From CADEED01 sp020442965 (GTDB taxonomy: Bacteria; Pseudomonadota; Gammaproteobacteria; Steroidobacterales; Steroidobacteraceae): a stretch of 64,000 bases of DNA. The translations under genes and the position numbers were made by a program. Position 1 is the stretch's first letter. The number at the start of each line of letters is the position of its first letter. The notes below the pieces were generated by a model. That model made no database searches and was not told the DNA's origin. It saw only the letters and a list, made by a program, of their open reading frames with translations. The DNA lies in the NCBI GenBank assembly GCA_041395525.1, contig JAWLAH010000003.1:247947-311946 (forward strand), written 5' to 3'. Shown here piece after piece: positions 25,777 to 33,794 of the stretch.

Positions 25777-27132
25777 CTAGGGCCGCCGGTTGCGCATGAG
25801 CACGAGTTCTTCGGCAGCAGTTGGATGCAGAGCAACCGTGCTGTCCCATTGTGTCTTGGTGATCCCGGCCTTGAGCGCGACCGCGGCGAGTTGAATCATC
25901 TCGGGAGCATCCGGCCCAGCGATATGTATACCCAATAGCCGATCCGACTCCGCGTCCACCACCAGTTTCATCAGGGTGCGGCCGGAATTATTCGCAAGTA
26001 TATGGTTCATCGGACGGAACGATGTGCTGTAGATTTCTACCCGCGCGTAGCGTTGGCGTGCATCAGCTTCCGACAGCCCAACGGTGCCGACCGGTGGGCG
26101 CGAAAAGACCGCGGTCGGAATATCTTCATAACTCACCGCGGTGCGGCGGTTGTTATAGACAGTATCGGCGAATGCCTGGCCTTCGCGGATCGCGACCGGT
26201 GTAAGGGGGGCACGACCGGTGACATCGCCCACTGCATAAATCGAGGGCACGTTCGATTGGGAATATTCATCGACCTTGATTGTACCAGCGGGGCCGATGG
26301 TGACCCCGGCGCGCTCCAGACCCAGATCGTCGATATGGGGTGCGCGGCCAATGGCGAACATCACGAGATCCGTCTCGATCACGCTGACGTCCGTCAGATC
26401 ACAGTGATAACTACCGGCGTTGGGATGGATGGCGGCGACATTGACGCCGCAGCGGATGTCGATTCCCGACTCGCGCAGCTCCGCCTGCACGTGTTCGCGA
26501 AGATCGTCATCGAAACCCCGCAACACGCGCTCACCTCGATAAGCGACGACGGTCTCGACACCGAGTCCATTGAAGATGGTCGCGAACTCGAGCGCGATAT
26601 AGCCACCACCCACAATCACGATGCGCGGTGGCAAGGTCTCTAACAAGAATGCCTCGTTCGAGGTGATCGCATGTTCGACGCCCGGAATTCGCGGCAGCAT
26701 CGGCCGGCCACCCACAGCGATGAGAATGCGTTCGGCGGTGACAGTACGGTCGTCACGCAATAGTCGCACGGTGTGCGGATCGACGACTTCCGCTCTTTGC
26801 GTGAAAGTGGTGACACCCGCCTTGCGGAGATTCTGCTCGTAGAGTCCCGACAACCGCGCGACTTCGGCTTGCACGTTGTTACGCAGCGTCGGCCAGTCGA
26901 ATGACAAATTCTCGACTTGCCAGCCGAATGCGGCGGCATCCGCAAAGCTCTGTCGGTAGGCTGCTCCGTACACTAACAGCTTCTTGGGTACGCAACCGCG
27001 TATGACGCAGGTGCCGCCGATGCGATATTCCTCGGCGATCGCGACGCGCGCGCCGGCCAAGGCGGCAATCCGTGACGCGCGCGTGCCGCCGCTGCCGGCG
27101 CCGATGGTGAACAGGTCATAGTCGAACTGCAT
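25777..27132 (-). CDS. gor: Glutathione-disulfide reductase
   Basis: A 451-residue flavoprotein disulfide reductase. The redox pair Cys42/Cys47 lies in GGTCVIRGCVPKK, the form typical of glutathione reductase and not of lipoamide dehydrogenase (GGTCLNxGCIPSK). The NAD(P)-binding motif VGGGYIALEFA is followed by Arg residues in AYRGERVLR, which favour NADPH. The C-terminal HPTAAEE supplies the catalytic His-Glu pair. It keeps glutathione reduced, linking functionally to the glutaredoxin at the start of the window. Although it is next to bkdB I do not regard it as the E3 subunit. Confidence 0.94.
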   Translation of the reverse strand: MQFDYDLFTIGAGSGGTRASRIAALAGARVAIAEEYRIGGTCVIRGCVPKKLLVYGAAYRQSFADAAAFGWQVENLSFDWPTLRNNVQAEVARLSGLYEQNLRKAGVTTFTQRAEVVDPHTVRLLRDDRTVTAERILIAVGGRPMLPRIPGVEHAITSNEAFLLETLPPRIVIVGGGYIALEFATIFNGLGVETVVAYRGERVLRGFDDDLREHVQAELRESGIDIRCGVNVAAIHPNAGSYHCDLTDVSVIETDLVMFAIGRAPHIDDLGLERAGVTIGPAGTIKVDEYSQSNVPSIYAVGDVTGRAPLTPVAIREGQAFADTVYNNRRTAVSYEDIPTAVFSRPPVGTVGLSEADARQRYARVEIYSTSFRPMNHILANNSGRTLMKLVVDAESDRLLGIHIAGPDAPEMIQLAAVALKAGITKTQWDSTVALHPTAAEELVLMRNRRP

Positions 27133-27142
27133 CGTACGAGCG

Positions 27143-27784
27143 CTACGCGATGTGTGCGTACAGGCACACTTCCGGGGCGTCGGGAGTCAGCTGCATCATG
27201 CGATCGTAGACGAAGTCGAGCCGCTCGAGCAGCCGTATGGAGCGGGCATTGCTCGGACTGACAATAGCCAATATCTTCTTGAGTTCGTACATCTGTTTGC
27301 CGTAGGCGAGCGTCGCCATCGCGGCCTCTCGCGCCAATCCCAGACCGGCGAACTCGGGCAGTAATGCGTAACCGATGTCGACGTTCGGTAGCGTGTCGCG
27401 CTGCAGGAATCCGCACATGCCAATCGGCGCACCGTCGAGTTTCGATTCGATCAACCAAAGTCCGAAGCCATACGTCGCATAGCTTGCGAACGGGCCGGCT
27501 TCGAGATAGCGCCGCGCATCGTCCTGAGTGCGCACCCCCCGATCGCCGATGTTGTCGATGAAAGTTCGTTCGTTCAGCAAGCGCAGCACGAAGTCTGCGT
27601 CAGCGTGCGTGAACCGGCGCAAGCACAGACGCTCGGTGCCGAGAACTTCGCGGGTTGCGTCGCGGCTGCTCAGGCGTAGTGCTCCCGTGGACCGTGGATT
27701 TCCAGGGCACGCTTGCAATTCGGGCAGCGACCTTGCAACGTCCCCAGCAAGCATGCCGCGCAGAACGTGCAGTCGAACGAGCAT
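27143..27784 (-). CDS. GNAT family N-acetyltransferase (RimJ/RimL type)
   Basis: The GNAT domain starts with TERLCLRRFTHADADFVLRLLN and includes IGMCGFLQR, VDIGYALLPEFAGLGLAREA (acetyl-CoA motif) and NARSIRLLERLDFVYD, as in RimJ/RimL-like acetyltransferases that modify N termini or small molecules. The start is doubtful. The ATG at 27784 leaves 47 non-conserved residues that overlap the DUF1272 gene by 115 bases. A CTG at 27673, overlapping the DUF1272 stop as CTGA, would give a typical 176 residues. No ATG, GTG or TTG lies closer to the domain in frame than a TTG at 27718. Confidence 0.82.
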   Translation of the reverse strand: MLVRLHVLRGMLAGDVARSLPELQACPGNPRSTGALRLSSRDATREVLGTERLCLRRFTHADADFVLRLLNERTFIDNIGDRGVRTQDDARRYLEAGPFASYATYGFGLWLIESKLDGAPIGMCGFLQRDTLPNVDIGYALLPEFAGLGLAREAAMATLAYGKQMYELKKILAIVSPSNARSIRLLERLDFVYDRMMQLTPDAPEVCLYAHIA

Positions 27785-27855
27785 ATGCGTGCAGCGGTAG
27801 CGTCAGGGGCAGGGTTTTTGTCGCAACATTCGCAGTCGGGCCGCATCTCGAGCAT
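27670..27855 (-). CDS. DUF1272 domain small zinc-ribbon protein
   Basis: A 61-residue protein with MLEMRPDCECCDKNPAPDA followed by ICSFDCTFCAACL and CPNC, matching the DUF1272 family, whose cysteines probably bind zinc. Nine cysteines are present, most in pairs. Function is unknown in the family. I start at Met 27855, the conserved family N terminus. It is divergent from the small lipoprotein gene by 25 bases and lies directly upstream of the acetyltransferase. Confidence 0.82.
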   Translation of the reverse strand: MLEMRPDCECCDKNPAPDATAARICSFDCTFCAACLLGTLQGRCPNCKRALEIHGPREHYA

Positions 27856-27880
27856 CCACTGTTCCGGTTTGAGCGCCGCG

Positions 27881-28342
27881 GTGGCGCAGCGCCGCAATCT
27901 TACCGCTTATGTATTGCCCGTGCTGCTGCTGGCCGGTTGTGGGTCGCTGCGCGTCGAACAACACCCGGCACTGGCATTCGGTGTGGCCGCGGTGGAGTTT
28001 CACGCCGCGCGCGGCGTCTGGCCCGCGTCACAACAGCAGCTCCTGGCGCTCTCCTGTGGCCCAGGTGGCGCACTCGATCTGGCGACCCGTGCGGCTGCCG
28101 CGGGCGCGAGCACAGCAGGCGCGTGTGCCATGCGGTTTGGCGCCGGCGTGCAGCAGGTCACGTTGCGCAGGCGGCACAACGACTTGCTGCTCGATGTGCG
28201 GAATCTCGCCAGCGGCAAGCGCTGCGCGCTAACCGCTCGGGCTGCGACAAACGCGTATTCTGCGGAACCGGTGACGGTCGGGCGAGTCACGACCAACGTG
28301 TTTCGCTGTCGTTCAATCAATCTGGTCGGTCATGGTGGTTAG
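27881..28342 (+). CDS. Small predicted lipoprotein of unknown function
   Basis: Starting at GTG 27881 the product is about 153 residues with a lipoprotein signal (LTAYVLPVLLLAGC) whose lipobox Cys is near residue 20. The mature part has a helix-like start (FGVAAVEFHAARGVWPASQQQLLAL), resembling type II secretion-like N-terminal peptides only superficially, and a beta-rich remainder with a few Cys. I do not recognise a family. The frame is open further upstream (ATG 27713), but that part overlaps two divergent genes. The acuI gene starts 8 bases downstream. Confidence 0.6.
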   Translation: MAQRRNLTAYVLPVLLLAGCGSLRVEQHPALAFGVAAVEFHAARGVWPASQQQLLALSCGPGGALDLATRAAAAGASTAGACAMRFGAGVQQVTLRRRHNDLLLDVRNLASGKRCALTARAATNAYSAEPVTVGRVTTNVFRCRSINLVGHGG

Positions 28343-28350
28343 GTGAAGCA

Positions 28351-29340
28351 ATGAACAAGTTCAAGGCGTTTCGCATTCATTTCGAGAACAAGAAGATCAG
28401 CGCTCGATTCGAACAGCTGAGTCTGGATGATCTGGGACCGGGCGAGGTTGTCGTGCGCGTGCAGTATTCGGATATCAACTACAAAGACGCCCTCGCCGCG
28501 ACGGGTGCCGGCCGCATTCTGCGCAAGTATCCACTTGTGGGCGGGATCGATCTCGCCGGTGTCGTCGAATCCTCGAGCGACGCACGCTTCGAGCCGGGCG
28601 ATGGCGTTCTCGTGACCGGCTGCGGCCTGTCGGAAACTCATGACGGTGGTTACGCGGAGTATGCGCGTCTCAGTGCGGACTGGGTCATTCCGTTGCCGCC
28701 GGGACTGGACGCCAAGGGCGCAATGTCCCTGGGAACGGCGGGCTTCACGGCGGCCCTCGCGATCAATCGGATGGAGCGTAACGGTCAATCTCCCGACGGC
28801 GGGCCGATCGTCGTAACCGGTGCGACTGGCGGCGTCGGCAGCCTGGCTGTCGATATGCTGGCGGGCTTGGGTTATGAGGTGATCGCCGTCACAGGCAAAG
28901 CTCACTCGGCTGAATACCTAAAGTCGTTAGGTGCCGGCAAGGTGCTGTTACGCAGTGAGATCGACTACGGTAGCAAGCCGATGGAGGCAGCGCAGTTCGG
29001 TGGCGCGATCGATACTGTGGGTGGTGAGATGCTCACGTGGTTGACGCGCACGGTAGACTTCTGGGGCAATATCGCGAGCGTTGGCTTGGCCGGCAGCGCG
29101 GAGCTACGTACCACCGTCATGCCGTTCATTCTGCGCGGCGTCAATTTGCTCGGCATCAATTCGTCGTCGACACAACGCGCCGAACGCGTCCGCGTCTGGG
29201 AACGGATCGCCAGCGACTGTCGACCTCGCCATCTGGACAAGATCGTGACCCGAATTCTGCCGTTCGCCGAACTGCCGTTGGCGTTCGATGACTACCTGAA
29301 GGGCGCTGTGACCGGCAGGACGGTGGTCAAAATAAGCTAG
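28351..29340 (+). CDS. acuI: Acrylyl-CoA reductase (NADPH), YhdH/AcuI family
   Basis: A 329-residue medium-chain dehydrogenase/reductase of the YhdH/AcuI group, which reduces acrylyl-CoA to propionyl-CoA with NADPH. Family marks are YSDINYKDALAATGAG, GIDLAGVVESSSDARF, GYAEYARLSADWVIPLP and the nucleotide-binding VTGATGGVGSLAVDML. It lies just upstream of prpB-prpC on the same strand, so its product would feed the methylcitrate cycle. Generic quinone-oxidoreductase annotation is the alternative, but the close match to AcuI-type sequence and the prp context support the specific call. Confidence 0.87.
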   Translation: MNKFKAFRIHFENKKISARFEQLSLDDLGPGEVVVRVQYSDINYKDALAATGAGRILRKYPLVGGIDLAGVVESSSDARFEPGDGVLVTGCGLSETHDGGYAEYARLSADWVIPLPPGLDAKGAMSLGTAGFTAALAINRMERNGQSPDGGPIVVTGATGGVGSLAVDMLAGLGYEVIAVTGKAHSAEYLKSLGAGKVLLRSEIDYGSKPMEAAQFGGAIDTVGGEMLTWLTRTVDFWGNIASVGLAGSAELRTTVMPFILRGVNLLGINSSSTQRAERVRVWERIASDCRPRHLDKIVTRILPFAELPLAFDDYLKGAVTGRTVVKIS

Positions 29341-29451
29341 CCGGCGGCTACCTCGCGAACGGAGCGCGTACCGATCGGCCCGAAAAACGAGCAATTCCGG
29401 TAATATGAGCGACCCGGCAGAGCCGGCATACCCAGAGGTTTCGAGACGCCT

Positions 29452-30339
29452 ATGACCGCCCCAATCTCCGCTGGTGCGCGCCTGCGCGCGGCCGTCGACC
29501 GCGAGCGACCATTGCAGGTTGTCGGCACCGTAAATGCTTATTCCGCTCTGCTGGCGGAAAAGAGCGGATTCAACGCGATCTACCTGTCGGGCGCTGGAGT
29601 GGCCAACGCGTCGTTCGGTCTGCCCGATCTCGGCATTACGTCGCTCAACGATGTGTGTGAAGACGTGCGCCGCATCAGTTCAGCGACGAACCTGCCGCTT
29701 CTGGTGGATGCTGACACGGGTTGGGGCGCCGCGTTCAATATCGCGCGCACTTGCTCCGATCTCATTCGGTCGGGTGCGGGGGGCATGCACCTCGAAGACC
29801 AGGTGATGGCCAAACGTTGCGGCCACAGGCCGGGAAAATCTCTGGTTAGTTGTGAGGAAATGGTCGATCGCATCAAAGCCGCGGTCGATGGGCGCACGGA
29901 CGAACAATTCGTGATCATGGCGCGCACCGATGCGCACGCCGTCGAGGGTCAACAAGCGGCTGTCGATCGCGCCTTGCAGTATGTCGAGGCGGGCGCCGAC
30001 ATGATTTTCGCCGAAGCACTCGCGACGCTTGACGAGTACCGTCAGTTCACCAGCAAGGTGAAGGTTCCTGTGCTCGCCAATATCACCGAATTTGGCAAGA
30101 CGCCCTATTTCACCACGCAGGAGCTGGCCGACGTGGGTGTTCGCCTCGTGCTGTATCCCCTGTCGGCATTCCGCGCGATGAGCAAGGCGGCATTGAACGT
30201 CTATGGTGCCATCCGTCGCGACGGCACGCAGCGGGCAGTCCTCGAATCGATGCAGACACGCATGGATTTGTACGAGGTACTCGGCTATCACGATTACGAG
30301 CGAAAACTCGACGAATTATTCGGTAACGAAAACAAGTGA
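29452..30339 (+). CDS. prpB: 2-Methylisocitrate lyase
   Basis: The 295-residue enzyme cleaves 2-methylisocitrate to pyruvate and succinate, the last step of the methylcitrate cycle. LVDADTGWG (metal), MHLEDQVMAKRCGH with catalytic Cys123, and IMARTDAHAVEG are diagnostic, and the C-terminal FRAMSKAALNVYGAI segment is PrpB-like. It precedes prpC by seven bases, so the two are co-transcribed. The gap to acuI is 111 bases and contains a TAATAT element near 29401, a possible separate promoter. Confidence 0.95.
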   Translation: MTAPISAGARLRAAVDRERPLQVVGTVNAYSALLAEKSGFNAIYLSGAGVANASFGLPDLGITSLNDVCEDVRRISSATNLPLLVDADTGWGAAFNIARTCSDLIRSGAGGMHLEDQVMAKRCGHRPGKSLVSCEEMVDRIKAAVDGRTDEQFVIMARTDAHAVEGQQAAVDRALQYVEAGADMIFAEALATLDEYRQFTSKVKVPVLANITEFGKTPYFTTQELADVGVRLVLYPLSAFRAMSKAALNVYGAIRRDGTQRAVLESMQTRMDLYEVLGYHDYERKLDELFGNENK

Positions 30340-30346
30340 GCAGGTC

Positions 30347-31510
30347 ATGAGCGAAGCCAAAGCGCCGGCGGGATCCGGTTTCAAACCCAAGAAGTCGGTT
30401 GCTCTTTCGGGAGTGCCAGCCGGAAACACGGCGCTCTGTACGGTGGGTCGCACCGGCAACGATTTGGCCTATCGCGGTTACGACATTCTCGAGATCGCCG
30501 AGACCTGTGAGTTCGAAGAGGTCGCTTACCTGCTCGTGCATGAGCGCTTACCGAACAAAGCGGAACTGAGCGGTTACAAGAGCAAGTTGAAGAGTCTGCG
30601 CGGCCTGCCTGCCGCGGTCCGTACGGCACTCGAACAATTGCCGGCGGCCGCTCATCCAATGGATGTGCTGCGTAGCGGCGCATCCGTGCTCGGCTGCGTG
30701 CTGCCGGAGAAGGACGATCACAATGCGGCCGGCGCACGCGACATCGCGGATCGACTGATCGCCTCGTTGGGCTCGATGCTGTGCTACTGGTACCACTACT
30801 CGCACAACGGTCAAAGGATCATGGTCGAGACCGATGATGATTCGATCGGCGGCCACTTCCTGCACATGCTGCATCGACGCCCGCCAAGCGCCTCCTGGGT
30901 GCGCGCGATGCACACGTCTCTCAACCTCTATGCCGAGCATGAATTCAACGCATCGACGTTTGCCGCTCGCGTGATCGCTGGCACCGGGTCCGATATGTAT
31001 TCGAGTGTCACGGGGGCGATCGGCGCGCTGCGTGGTCCGAAGCACGGCGGCGCCAACGAAGTCGCTTTCGAGGTGCAGAAGCGCTACGAGAATCCCGCCG
31101 CGGCCGCAGCGGATATTCGCCAGCGCATGGCTAACAAAGAGGTGGTGATCGGCTTTGGTCATCCCGTCTATACGATCGCCGATCCGCGCAACCAGATCAT
31201 CAAAGGTGTTGCACAGCGGCTCGCGAAGGAAGCCGGCGACTTGAAGATGTACGATATCGCCGAACGTATCGAAAGCGTGATGTGGGAGATCAAGAAGATG
31301 TTCCCGAACCTCGACTGGTTCAGCGCGGTCAGTTACCACATGATGGGTGTACCGACGGTGATGTTCACACCGCTGTTCGTGATCGCGCGCACGACCGGCT
31401 GGTGTGCGCACGTGATCGAGCAGCGTATCGATGGCAAGATCATCCGACCAAGTGCGAACTACACCGGTCCGGAAGATCAGAAATTCGTGCCGATCGCGAA
31501 GCGCCCATAG
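30347..31510 (+). CDS. prpC: 2-Methylcitrate synthase
   Basis: A 387-residue citrate synthase family enzyme condensing propionyl-CoA with oxaloacetate. The N-terminal KKSVALSGVPAGNTALCTVG is characteristic of PrpC as opposed to housekeeping citrate synthase. Catalytic residues are in LRGPKHGGANE (His), GFGHPVYT (His) and the region around VSYHMMGVP. The chosen ATG at 30347 follows prpB by seven bases; longer frames run back into prpB. Confidence 0.96.
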   Translation: MSEAKAPAGSGFKPKKSVALSGVPAGNTALCTVGRTGNDLAYRGYDILEIAETCEFEEVAYLLVHERLPNKAELSGYKSKLKSLRGLPAAVRTALEQLPAAAHPMDVLRSGASVLGCVLPEKDDHNAAGARDIADRLIASLGSMLCYWYHYSHNGQRIMVETDDDSIGGHFLHMLHRRPPSASWVRAMHTSLNLYAEHEFNASTFAARVIAGTGSDMYSSVTGAIGALRGPKHGGANEVAFEVQKRYENPAAAAADIRQRMANKEVVIGFGHPVYTIADPRNQIIKGVAQRLAKEAGDLKMYDIAERIESVMWEIKKMFPNLDWFSAVSYHMMGVPTVMFTPLFVIARTTGWCAHVIEQRIDGKIIRPSANYTGPEDQKFVPIAKRP

Positions 31511-31547
31511 GGCGCGCAGCGATAGCCCGGCGGCCCGCGCCGTGGTG

Positions 31548-32108
31548 CTAGAGAAACTTGATGATCGCAGCGAACACGGTGATCGTTGCGACCATCAGCG
31601 AGCCGAGTTTGATCAGTAGGCGAGCTTCGCAGGCCTCCATGCTGGCGTTGAATCGCCGCTCGAGGTCGGCAAAGCGCTCGTTCATGCGCTCGGCGTGGTC
31701 CTGATCGAGCATCTGCTCAAGTCGCTTCTCGACGCGCTCGGAGCGCTGATCAAGCAGGTCGAACCGCTGGTCGACCTGTTCGAAGCGTTTGTCAATCTGT
31801 TCGAAGCGTTTGTCGATCTGTTCGAAGCGCTGGTCGATCTGTTCGAAGCGCTGATAGACCTGCGCAAAGCGATGCTCCATTTGATCGAAGCACCGCCATA
31901 CGCGCTCGAAGCTGCTGGCGGTCTCGGCGCCGAGCAGCCGCAGGTCGGTCTTGGTTGCCAGTAGCGCTTCCATGTCCTTCTCGAGAGCTTCGGCTACGCC
32001 ACGTGCCGCCGACTGGGGAATCCGAGCCTGCATCAGTGCGTCGTAGATCGCAAGAGTCGTTTTCTTGCCGGTAATATGGCAGTGTCGGAGCGTCAACCGC
32101 CGGCGCAA
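31548..32108 (-). CDS. Coiled-coil membrane protein with heptad repeats (DUF1640-like)
   Basis: Up to 186 residues, transcribed against the prp genes. After an N-terminal helical region (ALMQARIPQSAARGVAEALEKDME) comes a run of near-identical heptads (RFEQIDK / RFEQVDQ, about residues 84-118), further coiled coil, and a C-terminal membrane helix (LGSLMVATITVFAAIIKF). The layout resembles DUF1640/CCDC90-type proteins that form trimeric coiled-coil stalks anchored in the membrane; function is unknown in bacteria. The start is uncertain: Met26 (32033) is the first Met within the family-like part. It interrupts the prp cluster. Confidence 0.75.
   Translation of the reverse strand: MRRRLTLRHCHITGKKTTLAIYDALMQARIPQSAARGVAEALEKDMEALLATKTDLRLLGAETASSFERVWRCFDQMEHRFAQVYQRFEQIDQRFEQIDKRFEQIDKRFEQVDQRFDLLDQRSERVEKRLEQMLDQDHAERMNERFADLERRFNASMEACEARLLIKLGSLMVATITVFAAIIKFL
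31755..31859. repeat. Five tandem 21-base units encoding heptads
   Basis: Units start at 31755, 31776, 31797, 31818 and 31839. The middle three follow CTGTTCGAAGCG closely and differ mainly in the last nine bases. Each unit encodes one seven-residue coiled-coil turn of the gene on the minus strand. The copies are similar enough at DNA level to allow slippage, so copy number may vary between strains. Confidence 0.85.
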
Positions 32109-32300
32109 ATCTGCCGTGTTTGGCCGTTTTCAGCCCCGCACATCGCGAGCGCACCGGTGCCATCGGCCACCGGACGTTAGCGCGACCCGTCTGGACAAGG
32201 CGAGGGCTGTGCGGCAGCATGCGGCGCCCTGCCCGTCTCGTTTTGCGATGAGCGTCGGGCGCCCTTCCATCGACAGCCAACAACGAGACGCCGCACCACT
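32109..32300. other. Divergent intergenic region between coiled-coil gene and prpD
   Basis: These 192 bases separate two divergent genes and should contain promoters for both. I see no obvious sigma-70 pair, operator palindrome or RNA structure. No PrpR regulator gene is present nearby. Confidence 0.4.
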
Positions 32301-33749
32301 ATGTCCGCCCATGATTACAAGTCCGCCAAACGCCCCGATCCCGACCAAGTGCTCGTCGATATTGCCGACTACGCCCGCTCCTATAAGGTAGACAGCGACC
32401 AGGCATACGAGACCGCGCGCTACTGCCTGATGGACACGCTAGCCTGCGGCTTCCAGGCACTCAAGTATCCGGCTTGTACCAAGATGTTAGGCCCGGTAGT
32501 GCCGGGTGCCACCCTGTCGGGCGGTTCGCGCGTGCCCGGCACGAGCTATGAGCTCGATCCGGTCATGGCTGCCTTCAATATTGGTGCCATGATTCGCTGG
32601 CTGGACTTCAACGATACCTGGCTCGCGGCCGAGTGGGGTCATCCGTCCGACAATCTGGGCGCCATTCTCGCGGTTGCCGACTACTTGTCCCGCCGCGCCA
32701 TTTTCATGGGTGAGAAGCCGCTCACCGTACGCCACGTGCTGACGGCAATGATCAAGGCCCACGAGATCCAGGGCGTTCTCGCACTCGAGAACAGCTTCAA
32801 CCGTGTGGGTCTCGACCACGTGCTGTTAGTGAGAGTCGCCTCTACGGCGGTCGTCACGGCGATGTTGGGTGGTAGCAAGGAACAGATCATCAATGCGGTG
32901 TCGAACGCCTGGATAGATGGTGGCGCGCTGCGCACCTATCGCCATGCGCCTAACACCGGCTCGCGCAAGAGCTGGGCGGCGGGTGATGCCACATCGCGTG
33001 CGGTGCGCCTCGCCTTCATCGCAATGAAGGATGAGATGGGCTATCCTTCCGCCTTGTCCGTCAAGACCTGGGGCTTCCAGGACGTACTCTTCAAGGGCAA
33101 GCCACTCGTGATTCCTCAGCCGCTCGGCAGCTACGTCATGGAAAACGTGTTGTTCAAGATCAGCTTCCCGGCCGAATTCCACGCGCAGACCGCCGTGGAA
33201 TGCGCCATGAAGCTGCATCCGCAGGTGCGCGACAAACTCGATCAGATCGAGAAGATCGTCATCGAGACGCAGGAGCCGGGTGTGCGCATCATCGACAAGA
33301 CGGGGCCGCTGGCCAACCCGGCGGATCGCGATCACTGTATCCAGTACATGGTAGCTGTGCCGCTGATCTTCGGTCGCCTGACAGCGGCTGACTACGAGGA
33401 CAAGGTCGCTAACGACCCGCGTGTCGACCGGTTGCGCAATGCCATGCAGGTGCGCGAGAACGAGACTTTTACCAAGGAATACTACGAGCGGGACAAGCGT
33501 TACATCGGTAATGCGATCCAGGTGTTCTTCAAGGACGGCAGCAAGACCGAGCGGGTGGCGGCCGATTTTCCGATCGGCCATCGCAGGCGCCGCGCCGAGG
33601 GTATGCCGGTACTCGTGAAGAAAGTCGAGTCGTCAGTGGCCGCGCACTTTCCGCCCAAGCAGAGCGACGCGATCAATGCGATGTTCGCGCGCAAGGATCT
33701 CGATACCATTCCGGTGAACGAGTTCGTCGCGCAGCTCGTGACTAACTAA
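32301..33749 (+). CDS. prpD: 2-Methylcitrate dehydratase
   Basis: The 482-residue PrpD dehydrates 2-methylcitrate to 2-methyl-cis-aconitate without an iron-sulfur cluster. Segments such as ARYCLMDTLACGFQAL, the FNDTWLAAEWGHPSDNLGA active-site region and RTYRHAPNTGSRKSWAAGDA match the family, and length is normal. It completes the methylcitrate cycle enzymes (prpB, prpC, prpD) but is separated from prpC by the antisense coiled-coil gene, so it probably uses its own promoter. No acnD/prpF alternative pair is seen. Confidence 0.96.
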   Translation: MSAHDYKSAKRPDPDQVLVDIADYARSYKVDSDQAYETARYCLMDTLACGFQALKYPACTKMLGPVVPGATLSGGSRVPGTSYELDPVMAAFNIGAMIRWLDFNDTWLAAEWGHPSDNLGAILAVADYLSRRAIFMGEKPLTVRHVLTAMIKAHEIQGVLALENSFNRVGLDHVLLVRVASTAVVTAMLGGSKEQIINAVSNAWIDGGALRTYRHAPNTGSRKSWAAGDATSRAVRLAFIAMKDEMGYPSALSVKTWGFQDVLFKGKPLVIPQPLGSYVMENVLFKISFPAEFHAQTAVECAMKLHPQVRDKLDQIEKIVIETQEPGVRIIDKTGPLANPADRDHCIQYMVAVPLIFGRLTAADYEDKVANDPRVDRLRNAMQVRENETFTKEYYERDKRYIGNAIQVFFKDGSKTERVAADFPIGHRRRRAEGMPVLVKKVESSVAAHFPPKQSDAINAMFARKDLDTIPVNEFVAQLVTN

Positions 33750-33794
33750 CCGTACTTGCCGGACGAATCGCAGGCCATTCCCCGCCGATTGGTC

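Noticed and set aside
25777..27132. gor as the E3 subunit of the bkd complex
   Set aside because: The active site reads GGTCVIRGCVPKK and NADPH-type arginines are present, as in glutathione reductase; the gene is also convergent with bkdB.
31755..31859. Regular repeats that could suggest a CRISPR array
   Set aside because: The 21-base units are directly adjacent with no spacers and encode in-frame coiled-coil heptads.
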